A DNA stretch of 64,000 bases from G963662655 sp963665015 (lineage in GTDB: Bacteria > Cloacimonadota > Cloacimonadia > Cloacimonadales > JAIOQZ01): NCBI GenBank assembly GCA_963665015.2, contig CAXXSY010000004.1, positions 248,001 through 312,000 on the forward strand, in the 5' to 3' direction. The stretch's first letter is position 1. The number at the start of each line of letters is the position of its first letter. A program made the translations under genes and the position numbers. Of this stretch, positions 16,837-26,100 are shown piece after piece. The notes under the pieces were generated by a model that saw only the letters and a list, made by a program, of their open reading frames with translations, was not told where the DNA came from and did not search any database.

Positions 16837-19800
16837 ATGAAGAATAGCATGTTTGTGTTTCTACTAATTCTGTCGATGTTTTCGACACTCTCTGCAAACG
16901 GTTTTGAACTGGTAAACAGCCAATTCTCTAACATCGAATATCCGGGAGACGAAGTAAATCCACTCTTCGCGGATATCAACGACGATGGATTCTTGAATTT
17001 ATACATCACCAAATACAATGACAATCATACAAGAATGGACTGCTGGGAACAATCCGTGTCGGATCCATATACTTTTTCACGTAACATAACGAATTTCGAG
17101 ACACTTGTGTGTCAATCCATTAATCCTGTTATTACCGATATCGATGGGGATGGATTGAAAGATTTGATATTGGGAGTTTATTCCGCAGTAGATATTGATT
17201 CCTATTTGATGTGGTATGAACAAGTATCACCAGGCGTTTCCGACTTCACATTGATTGATGATTGTTTCATGACAATCGAAGATCAACAATTTGTTACACC
17301 TTATTTCTACGATCTTGATAGCGATGGCAAGCTGGATTTGTTGTTGGGTATTCATAATGGCATAATTCAACATTATGAAGCTGTTAGCCCCAATGCTTCT
17401 GACTTCGCTCTGGTTTCTTCATCCTTCAACGGCATTGATGTTGCAGGCTATCCATACCTCACCGGTACGGACTTGGATTATAACGGTTTACTCGACCTGT
17501 TTGTATCAAGTTTTCTCGATCCGCGAAACATCATACACTATGAGCAAGATATGAATGACCCCTACGTTTTCAATTTTGTGGAGAGCGATTTTAATTCAAT
17601 ACCCTTGCCAGGACTTGCCCATATGTTCTTCACTGATCTTGAAGGTGATGGATATCCCGATCTGTTTACAGGATATAATTCGACCATCCGTCAGTACAGC
17701 GTCGTACCGCATGTCTCGACAGACACGTTATCATCGATAACAGATCGTACGGCCGTGGTAGGTGTAACTGTCACAGAAAATTCATTGTTGGATTTCGGTG
17801 ATTGCGGAATTTGCTGGGATACTGCTCCAAATCCGACTGTATCGGATAGCGTAATCAGTATTGGATCCGGCGCCGGTAACTACTCGACGACATTGACCGG
17901 GCTGGCTGAACTGGCAACGTACTATGTTCGAGGTTATGCATACGATCAGCATGGCCTGACCTACGGTGAGAACAGGAGCTTCCATGTTGTCCATACTCCG
18001 ATGGAAATCACGAGTCTATCCTGCCAGCAAATTACAGGCCCTGTATTTACGAACAGTCAGGACCAGCCTGTTGTTCTTGTAATGATCGAAACATCGGGAA
18101 TTCACGACAACTTGGTAATCCATGAATTATCTGGCTCTGCCAGTGGATCGACAAATAGTTCGCAAGATATTAGTTCGGTTAAAATCTACTATACCGGCTC
18201 GAGTCCCGATTTTTCAATTGATGATCTATATGGTAGCTCGGGTGTTTCCAATTCGGGCTATTGGGCCATTTCAGCGAACAAGGAAATGCAGGAGGGTAAC
18301 AACTACTTCTGGGTCTGTTTCGATCTGAAAAGCAGCGCCGTTGTCGGGCATGTTGTTGACACCTCCATCCAGAATTACTGGATTCTTCCGACAGATTACG
18401 AGGAATTTCCCAATGGTGATCCGGACGGCTCACGCGAGATCATTTCGTTCGATGCCGAATCTGGTTATGCGCTCGATTTCGATGGCATTGACGATATGGT
18501 CGAGATTGTGGATGTGCCCGAACTCGGGATGGACGATGTATTCACTGTCTCGGCATGGATATATCCGTATGATTTAGAAAGCAGGCATGGAATCTTCTCG
18601 ACGAGAGCGACAAACCAGGCTGGAAGCTTCCAGTTGGAAGTCGGTGTTGCCAATGGAGGGACGAACCGCGTTGCTGTTTGTGGTGCTGGAACCTGGGTTG
18701 GTGTGACTGCGGACAACGCAATTCAACTCAATGAATGGAACCACATCGCCTGTACACGCAGCGGAAGCGAGGCCTACGACACCAAAATCTACGTCAATGG
18801 TGAAGAGATGCCCCTCTCGGGTGAGGAGGCATACGATCTAATGGACAACGGCGACCCCATCCGAATCGGGAGCGGCACAAACGGCGGCCAGCTTTTCAAC
18901 GGCAAGATCGATGAGGTACGATTCTGGAACGTTGCGCGAACAGAGCAGGAAATCAGAGAGGCTATGCATTTACCGGATGCAGGCGGTTTCAATGAGCTGG
19001 TAGCGAACTGGCAGTTCAATACCGGCTCTGGGGATACCTGTGTGGAGCTTACGCATGGTCTGATTGGTACCCGGCTGAATATGACGGATGATGACTGGGT
19101 CGATTCCGACATCCCGTTCGGAAGCGGGGATGTTGATACCGAAATCGAAGAGAATGGATGGGTCTATTTTGGCGCCACGAATCTGAACATGAATTACAGT
19201 TCGCAAAGCGGCGCCGCGGTAACCGTCACCCGACTCGATAGCACACCCAACGTGCTTCCATCGATGGCAGACGAGGCTTTCGACAGCCAGTACTGGATTG
19301 TCAACCGCCACGATGAAAGCGCCTTCGATGCCGAACTCACATTCACTGTTGACGAGGATATAACCTCGATCATGGCAGAAACGCCACATGTGCTCAAACT
19401 GTTTACAAGACCGATTAATTCCTCCGGTGAATGGAGCTATCTGCAAACGGCGAGTTACGCCGATGACTTCTACGACTATGTAAAATTCCCGAACATCACA
19501 CAGACCGGTCAGTTCATGGTGGGGGTCGTCGATCTTCCCTATATCGTCTCGATGGATCCGCAAGACAATCAGCCCGATGTCCATCTCGGCGGTATCGTGA
19601 GGATGGAATTCAATAGAGATATGTCTGCGGGTACGGGTAACATCACCCTGAAGAGAAGCTCCGACGACTCGGTAATCGCGCAGGTCGCGGCATCGGAAGC
19701 GAAGTTCGACGGCTGCGTGGTCGAGGCCGATTTCAATATATTGCTCGACGAATACGAATCCTACTACGTGCAAATTGAGCCGGGCGCACTCATGGACGTA

Positions 19801-22371
19801 GCGTATGCCAGTCCGTTCACGGGCATCGACGACGATACGACATGGAATTTCACGACGGGAAGCTACACACCCGCACTGGGGACCTGCATCGAATTCGACG
19901 GCGAGGACGACTATATCAACCTCGGTCATAACCCGACGCTCGATCTGACCGAGGGGATTACGCTCGAGTGCTGGGTGAAGCCGGATGAACAGACTGATTG
20001 GGCGAGGATATTCTCTGCGCCGGGGACATTTACTGGAAAATACGGGCTCTCCTTGAGCAACTCCGAGGGAAAGGTCGAAGCCTGCTACAGGATCGAAGGA
20101 GGATCGTCGGTATATCGCAAGAGCTTCTATCCGGATATCACATTGAATCAATGGAATCATATCGCTTTTGCCGCCGACAATGCGGGGCATGGATACTTGT
20201 ATATCAATGGCGTAAAAATGGCGGCGGGTGCGAACAGCAGCTTCAGTTTCACGGGTGAGGATCTGGTGCTTGGGGCAAAGCAGAACAATGACTATCGTTT
20301 CAAGGGATGCCTCGACGAGGTTCGCATCTGGGATTACCCCCGCACGCAGGAACAGATTGCCGGGAATATGTGTACCCCGATCGATCCGCTGACCCCGGGC
20401 CTCAAATGCTATCTGCTAATGAACGAAGGAGTCGGCGATCTTGCAACGGATATCATTGGCGGCAACGACGGTATCCTGAACAATATGTCCCGCTCCGGGT
20501 GGAAGCAATCGACCATTCCATACGGTGAAGGATCGTTCCAACACATCGATATAGGCGAAGTCGGATCGTATGCGTTCGATCAAACAGGTATCGACGTGGA
20601 TATAACTTCGTTCATCATGATGGCCGAGGACACGCTCGAGGTTTATTGCACACACCTCGAAGAAGATTCGAACGTCCTGCCGGCAGGTGTCGATGCCGTT
20701 TTCGATAGCCAGTACTGGGCGATCGAGACATGGGGCGATCAGATTTACCAGGCGGATGTAACGTTCCATGTCGAGGAGGACGTGACCGCCGCCGACGAAG
20801 CGAGTCCTGAAATCCTGACGCTCTACTGGCGCAGCTTCGGATCGGACGGCGACTGGGTTCTGCACAGCAGGGCAATCGACGCAAGCAGCGCCGATAACAC
20901 GATCACGTTTACAGGCATAACATCACTCTCGCAATTCGTCATCGCGCGTAACACGAATTTCCCGTCACCGGATGGCGTTCCCGGATATTGCCTCACCTTC
21001 GACGGCGTGGACGACTACGTCGAGCTGGCGAACGAAGAAGCCTATGACTTCGCGACCCATTTCACCGCCGAATGCTGGTTCAAGCCGACCTCGACCGAAG
21101 AATACTTCTACTGCGGAATATTCGGCAAGGACTGGGAGATCATGTTCGAGGCCGATCCTACGATGACATCGTTCATGTTCGATGGTTCGTTCTGCAACTT
21201 CGCAGATTTCACCGATTACGAGAAAAGCTACCTCGATCGCTGGAGCCACATCGCCGTTACCTACGAATTCTCGGCCGATACATGGAACGGTATTCTATCA
21301 ATGTACCTCAACGGTGAGTTGGTGGCAACGGCTGACGGTTGGGATATGGTGCCGGATACCTCGGAACCGCTTTTCATCGGAACGGATGGCAACGAATATC
21401 CAACGTATTTCGAGGGTGAGATCGATCAGGTGCGACTGTGGTCCGTCTGCCGCACGCAGGAGGAAATCCGAGAGCACATATACAACCCGGTATTGGGTCT
21501 CGAACCGGGTATTACCGCGATCTTCCAGTTGAATGAAGGAACAGGCATGGCCGTCACCGACGCCATCAACAGCATGGCCGGTACGCTGACCAACATGGAC
21601 GCCTCCGACTGGGTTGCCTCCACAATTCCCTATGGCGCGGGACTCTCCGCATCCGCCGTGGAAGCCGGCGGCATCGTCGAGTTCAACGGCACCGGTATCA
21701 CGCTCGATTACACGTCCCAGACCGGCGCGGACGTCACGGTCTCCCGTATCGAATTCGCGCCGAATGTCCTTCCCGATTCGGTTAACGGGGTATTCGCACA
21801 ACCCTACTGGATTGTCAACCGCTACGGAACCGGAGATTTCTCCGCGGATATAACCCTCACGATCGATGGACTGACGCCGGACGACGAGGCGAATCCCGGG
21901 CAGATCGCGCTCTTCACTCGCGCAAGCAATGCAGACGATGTATGGTTGTATCTCTCCGACGCGAGCGCGGTTTTTTCAGCCGTGGGTGAAGCGACGTTCG
22001 ACGGAATCGAAGAGACGGGGCAGTTCATGATTACGCGCTGGGTGCGCTCGATCAATGCGCCGCGGAATCTCGCCATTGAGATCGCAGGCTTGGATGTTCG
22101 GATATCCTGGGACGATGTGGATGGCGCGAATTCGTACAGAATCTTCGCGTGCGACAGCATCGACGGATCGTTTGTCGATGTGACGGGAAGCGGGTCGTTC
22201 GAACTTCCGACACGGGCGACTGCGGGGAAGAAGATCGAGCTCGGTCGAAGCGTATCATCGAAGAAACAGGTCCCGAAGGCGACCAGAAGATCGCGCAAGA
22301 CATGGTCGATGCCGTTCACCGGTGAAATGAAATTCTTCTACGTGCTGAGTTCGACGGAAACCGTGGAATAG
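16837..22371 (+). CDS. Giant secreted LamG/VCBS surface protein (cassette A)
   Basis: The 1844-aa product has a signal peptide (residues 1-20). Five or so VCBS/FG-GAP repeats with Asp-rich loops (DIDGDGLKDLILG, DLDSDGKLDLLLG) cover about 35-300. Three LamG/concanavalin-like domains lie at about 544-700, 1015-1180 and 1384-1550, each with an xxxFDGxDDYV entry, WNHIA and GxxDEVRxW exit. An SbsA-like Ig domain (about 900-1010) and a C-terminal FN3-like domain (about 1738-1844) are also seen. No type IX sorting domain is present. CGAGGAGGAATCGACC precedes ATG 16837. It is co-transcribed with the small protein under the sigma54 promoter. LamG domains usually bind glycans or protein ligands, so a surface adhesion role is inferred. 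About 33 Lys/Arg-rich residues (1789-1821) interrupt the last FN3 domain. Confidence 0.88.
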   Translation: MKNSMFVFLLILSMFSTLSANGFELVNSQFSNIEYPGDEVNPLFADINDDGFLNLYITKYNDNHTRMDCWEQSVSDPYTFSRNITNFETLVCQSINPVITDIDGDGLKDLILGVYSAVDIDSYLMWYEQVSPGVSDFTLIDDCFMTIEDQQFVTPYFYDLDSDGKLDLLLGIHNGIIQHYEAVSPNASDFALVSSSFNGIDVAGYPYLTGTDLDYNGLLDLFVSSFLDPRNIIHYEQDMNDPYVFNFVESDFNSIPLPGLAHMFFTDLEGDGYPDLFTGYNSTIRQYSVVPHVSTDTLSSITDRTAVVGVTVTENSLLDFGDCGICWDTAPNPTVSDSVISIGSGAGNYSTTLTGLAELATYYVRGYAYDQHGLTYGENRSFHVVHTPMEITSLSCQQITGPVFTNSQDQPVVLVMIETSGIHDNLVIHELSGSASGSTNSSQDISSVKIYYTGSSPDFSIDDLYGSSGVSNSGYWAISANKEMQEGNNYFWVCFDLKSSAVVGHVVDTSIQNYWILPTDYEEFPNGDPDGSREIISFDAESGYALDFDGIDDMVEIVDVPELGMDDVFTVSAWIYPYDLESRHGIFSTRATNQAGSFQLEVGVANGGTNRVAVCGAGTWVGVTADNAIQLNEWNHIACTRSGSEAYDTKIYVNGEEMPLSGEEAYDLMDNGDPIRIGSGTNGGQLFNGKIDEVRFWNVARTEQEIREAMHLPDAGGFNELVANWQFNTGSGDTCVELTHGLIGTRLNMTDDDWVDSDIPFGSGDVDTEIEENGWVYFGATNLNMNYSSQSGAAVTVTRLDSTPNVLPSMADEAFDSQYWIVNRHDESAFDAELTFTVDEDITSIMAETPHVLKLFTRPINSSGEWSYLQTASYADDFYDYVKFPNITQTGQFMVGVVDLPYIVSMDPQDNQPDVHLGGIVRMEFNRDMSAGTGNITLKRSSDDSVIAQVAASEAKFDGCVVEADFNILLDEYESYYVQIEPGALMDVAYASPFTGIDDDTTWNFTTGSYTPALGTCIEFDGEDDYINLGHNPTLDLTEGITLECWVKPDEQTDWARIFSAPGTFTGKYGLSLSNSEGKVEACYRIEGGSSVYRKSFYPDITLNQWNHIAFAADNAGHGYLYINGVKMAAGANSSFSFTGEDLVLGAKQNNDYRFKGCLDEVRIWDYPRTQEQIAGNMCTPIDPLTPGLKCYLLMNEGVGDLATDIIGGNDGILNNMSRSGWKQSTIPYGEGSFQHIDIGEVGSYAFDQTGIDVDITSFIMMAEDTLEVYCTHLEEDSNVLPAGVDAVFDSQYWAIETWGDQIYQADVTFHVEEDVTAADEASPEILTLYWRSFGSDGDWVLHSRAIDASSADNTITFTGITSLSQFVIARNTNFPSPDGVPGYCLTFDGVDDYVELANEEAYDFATHFTAECWFKPTSTEEYFYCGIFGKDWEIMFEADPTMTSFMFDGSFCNFADFTDYEKSYLDRWSHIAVTYEFSADTWNGILSMYLNGELVATADGWDMVPDTSEPLFIGTDGNEYPTYFEGEIDQVRLWSVCRTQEEIREHIYNPVLGLEPGITAIFQLNEGTGMAVTDAINSMAGTLTNMDASDWVASTIPYGAGLSASAVEAGGIVEFNGTGITLDYTSQTGADVTVSRIEFAPNVLPDSVNGVFAQPYWIVNRYGTGDFSADITLTIDGLTPDDEANPGQIALFTRASNADDVWLYLSDASAVFSAVGEATFDGIEETGQFMITRWVRSINAPRNLAIEIAGLDVRISWDDVDGANSYRIFACDSIDGSFVDVTGSGSFELPTRATAGKKIELGRSVSSKKQVPKATRRSRKTWSMPFTGEMKFFYVLSSTETVE

Positions 22372-22386
22372 CCGATGAATTATGTA

Positions 22387-22418
22387 AGCGCTCGGAGTGA
22401 TTTCCGGGCGCTCTTCTG
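22387..22418. terminator. Hairpin between convergent LamG and CheY genes, possible terminator
   Basis: AGCGCTCGGA (22387-22396) pairs with TCCGGGCGCT (22403-22412) with one G-T wobble. The following tract (CTTCTGTC) is only weakly T-rich, so termination efficiency is uncertain. Confidence 0.5.
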
Positions 22419-22431
22419 TCGGTAGATGGTG

Positions 22432-22800
22432 TTAGCCGAATTTGTCGAGAACATGCTCCATTGCTTTTTCGAGCTTCTCGATGGTGATCGGTTTGATGAT
22501 GTACTGGCTGGCGCCCTCCGCAACGCAGGTGATGATCGTCTCCTGGTCCCGTTCGGAGCTTATCATGATGATATTGGCGTCGGGAAAATGCTCGATAATC
22601 TTGCTAACGGTTTCTCTGCCGTTGAGTCGCGGCATGTTCATATCGAGTGTGACGACATCCGGAAGGTGCTTTCTGTACGCTTTGATAGCCTCGACCCCAT
22701 CGTTGGCATCCGCCACGACTTCGTGTCCGAGCTGCTCAAAGTACATTCGCAGTGCCTTGACCATGAAACGGGAATCATCAACAATCAATACACGAGCCAT
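22432..22800 (-). CDS. CheY-like single-domain response regulator
   Basis: The 122-aa protein is a complete stand-alone receiver: acidic pair Asp8-Asp9, phospho-acceptor Asp53 (VVTLDMNMP), Ser81/Ser82 at the switch position and Lys103 (IIKP). GAAGGCGCAAGT precedes the ATG. It lies 346 bp downstream of the cassette B LamG gene on the same strand, between the two cassettes. The histidine kinase partner is not in the window. It could be a chemotaxis-type effector or feed the cassettes, but nothing in the sequence decides this. Confidence 0.93.
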   Translation of the reverse strand: MARVLIVDDSRFMVKALRMYFEQLGHEVVADANDGVEAIKAYRKHLPDVVTLDMNMPRLNGRETVSKIIEHFPDANIIMISSERDQETIITCVAEGASQYIIKPITIEKLEKAMEHVLDKFG

Positions 22801-23146
22801 ACTTGCGCCTTCAATTCAACGGTTGGTTATTTCGATACCTTCTTATAAATGATAATGGATTTTATCGATTCGGAAGAAAATTTTTGTGTTAAATCCGATG
22901 GTAATGACTTGGATGCCATACTGAAGCGCAATGTGAGATGAATGATATTCGGAAGATTTTTAGGCGGGAATGGATGCTTGGACAAACTGTGTGGAAATGC
23001 ATGAAGAGAATCCCTTTCCCCTAAGTAGGAGAAAGGAGCTATTACGCTGCCCGTCAATGATTTTTCTCCCCCAATTTTAGGGCGGGGTTTCTCCAGGGAT
23101 AAGGTCGGCATCCATTGGGACACCGACCTCGTTTTGGCTGGGGATA
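22801..23146. other. Intergenic region between CheY and giant LamG gene, no gene seen
   Basis: No credible gene. Near 23100-23128 AGGTCGG pairs with CCGACCT as a hairpin just past the LamG stop, a possible terminator without a T-run in the minus sense. A degenerate CCCTTTCCCCTAAG/GGAGAAAGG stretch (about 23011-23040) recalls the CCCTCACCC repeat family found elsewhere in the window. The CheY promoter is presumably here but I could not recognise it. Confidence 0.5.
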
Positions 23147-26100
23147 TCAATCACTGATGGTTGTGATTCTATAGAAAGCTTCGCCTTCGGTTACGGGAAT
23201 GCTCCATTCGGTCTCGGTGGTCTCGCCGTTCGGGGCGATGACGAATTCACCGTCCGGAGATGACGATGTCTCAACTCGATACCAGGTTGCGCCGGGAACG
23301 GCATCCCAGATTATTTCAACGATACCTTCCGCGACGGTAAGCCGCACTTCCCGCGGTTTGCCAAGCTCCGGTTCGCCTTCGCGCACAAGGTAGAACTGTG
23401 TTCCGTTCACGCCATCGAGTGGATTAACATACACCGCCTCACCGGCTTCGAAATCGACATGGTTTGCACCCTGCCCGAGTGCGTATTCACCGAAGTTCCC
23501 ATCGGTGCGGGTTACAAGACGGATATTCGTGGGATCGTATTCGTCCATGTCCGTGAAGAAGCCGACGATACCGACGGTCATAGTGACCTCGGGCGTCGTA
23601 TTGCCGTAGTAGTGGATGATCCGTGTGGGATTGTCGAAGACGCTGTCATACCGCTGGTTTCTGTATTCTGGTCCGGGACACAGGGTGATGTAGAAAGAAC
23701 CGCTTGTGACGGTAGCGAATTCGAACGACATATCGACTTCCGGGCAGTCCAGAGTACCGGCCTCGGTCGGTGCCTGATACATGTACGTGATGTCCTCACC
23801 GAGGATCAGCGGAGAATCGTCCCAGGTCGCACCGTAGATGGTTCCATTGTATTGCCCGGCGAGGTTGTAAACGGTGTCGCCTTCGCCGTGGTTGAATCGC
23901 CAGTAGTTCTTCAGGTCCTGCGTATCGGATGCGGGCTGCTCGTGCATGCCGAGACGGATTTCGTCGGCGGTGCGGACGCAGTTCCACACGCGGAACTCGT
24001 CGAGACAACCATTGAAGAAGTACTGCTGATAGGAGCGACAGCCGATCACGAACGGAAAATCGCTATACGGCGGGAACGTTGTCAGGGGGTTGGTCCCATG
24101 ATTGATCAGCGGCACTTCATTACCGTTGATGTACATCGCCGCGGTGCCGTTGTACGGGTCGTATGTACACGCGATGTGGGTCCATTCACCATCGACGAAG
24201 ACATTGGTCGGTGAATCGAGATAAACACTCCTTGCCGGAATGAAACGAATGCTATTGCCCGAAAGATGAATCTCGAACAATTCCGTACCCCTTCCGCAGA
24301 GGAATTGCGGCATCGTCGTGAATTCCGGTCGCATAAACCACGTCTCGATGGTGTACGCAGGACCGCAGAAATCGGATTCCGCCGGAACGTTTATGTACTG
24401 GTTCACACCGGAGAAATGCATCGCGTATTCTCCGTTTTCGAGATTCGTGCCGGTTCCGGACCACTCGACAGTCTGGGCTCCCTGCGTCGGATCATTCGAT
24501 ATGATCTCGAACGAACCGCTTTGAGAACCGAGTTCGGTCGGATGGAATTTCAATAGAACACCGTAGGTAAAACCAGGCGTACAGCTTGCCGAATACTCGA
24601 ATACATCGTTCCCCGCACCGTCGGTGATGGTGATCGGGGCTTCGGAGTTGATGGTCCAGTCGAGGTTCGCGTCGCCGGTGTTCGTGATTTGCAGCCAGGC
24701 GTCGCTGTTCGATCCGATAAACGCCATTCCGAAATCGAGCGTGTGGGTGTTCAGGTCGATGACCGGGTAGATCGTATCGTTTTGTCGGGTGATGATGAAC
24801 TGTTGTGAGTTCGGCAGCGCTGATGTCAGCGGGAAGGTTGCGCGGTCGGTCCCGGGATTGACTTCGGTCGCGCCGGTCAGATTGTTGAAGTTATCCACGG
24901 AGTTTGCATTTCGCCCATTGAGCCGGATGTTGTCATGCAGAATCTGATCGTCCGTTGTCATGTCGCCAAATGCCGCAAAGGTGATTTCACCGGCCATATC
25001 CGTGCTTCCGAAGGTTTGGATGATCCGGGTGTTGTCGTTGAACACGGTATGGCATCCGGTGGGCGGATTGATCGGTGATCCGTACAGGTAGGTAATGACG
25101 ATATCCTGTCCGTCGGAGACCGTGAAATCGAAGAAAACGCTCGAGCTGACGCAATCCAGCGTTCCGCCTCCCACTGGTGCGGTGTAGATGACGCTGAATC
25201 CGTCGCCGATGGCAAATCCGGTATTGATGCGAGCACCGGCATTGTAGTATTGAAGCTGTGCATGTCGCCGATTGACTTCTTCCAGCAGCGCGCTGCCCTC
25301 GGTTTCGTTGCAGCGCCAGTAGGCGAGCATGTCGGGGCGTGGCAGAGAGAGGGTCATGTGCTTGTTGTTACGAATATCGTCCTCGCTACGAGCCGATGTC
25401 CAAATCCTGATTTCGTCCAGAGCGCCGAAGAATGGGAAGGTGTTATCGCTTCTTTTTCCAAAGCGCGTGTTGCCAAGCGGTGTTTGGATCGGTGTCGAGA
25501 TCGGGTTGTAGCCTGACTGGGTGAAGGGTGTATCCACGCCGTTGATGTATAGTTTAACGTAGCTGTTTGCAGGGTCGTAAACGAACGCAAGGTGCGTCCA
25601 GGTGTTGGGCGTGAATGAATTCTCCGGTGTTTTAAGGTAAACACCGAGCGTGGGAATAAACGTAAGCGAATGATCGTTGAGGTTCAGATGAGCTTCGAGA
25701 ACTTCCATGCTCGAGCTCGTCAGGAACTGGATCGATTCTCCGCCGCTGTAGGCGTTGAACCACATTTCCAGGGTCATCGCCGAGTTTGCCGGTAGAGCGA
25801 TGGGCTGGAAGGTCTCTGCGTAGTCGTTGGTGCCATTGAACTGCACCGATTTGACGCCGGTTGCCGGCATGACTGCGGAGGCGGTGAAACTCATATTGAC
25901 CGATGGTACGCCGGGGTCATTGCTGCTGAACGAGAATGTCTCACCGGTCCATGCGCAGGTTTCCGCTGGTGCGAAGACGACATTGATGTTATCGGTGTCA
26001 CCGTTGTTGGGAAGGGTGCCGGAGCATGTCTGAACGTGTGAACCATCGATATCGAGATAGAAAGGTGTCGTGACGCTGAATTCGTAAGTGAGCGGTTCGT

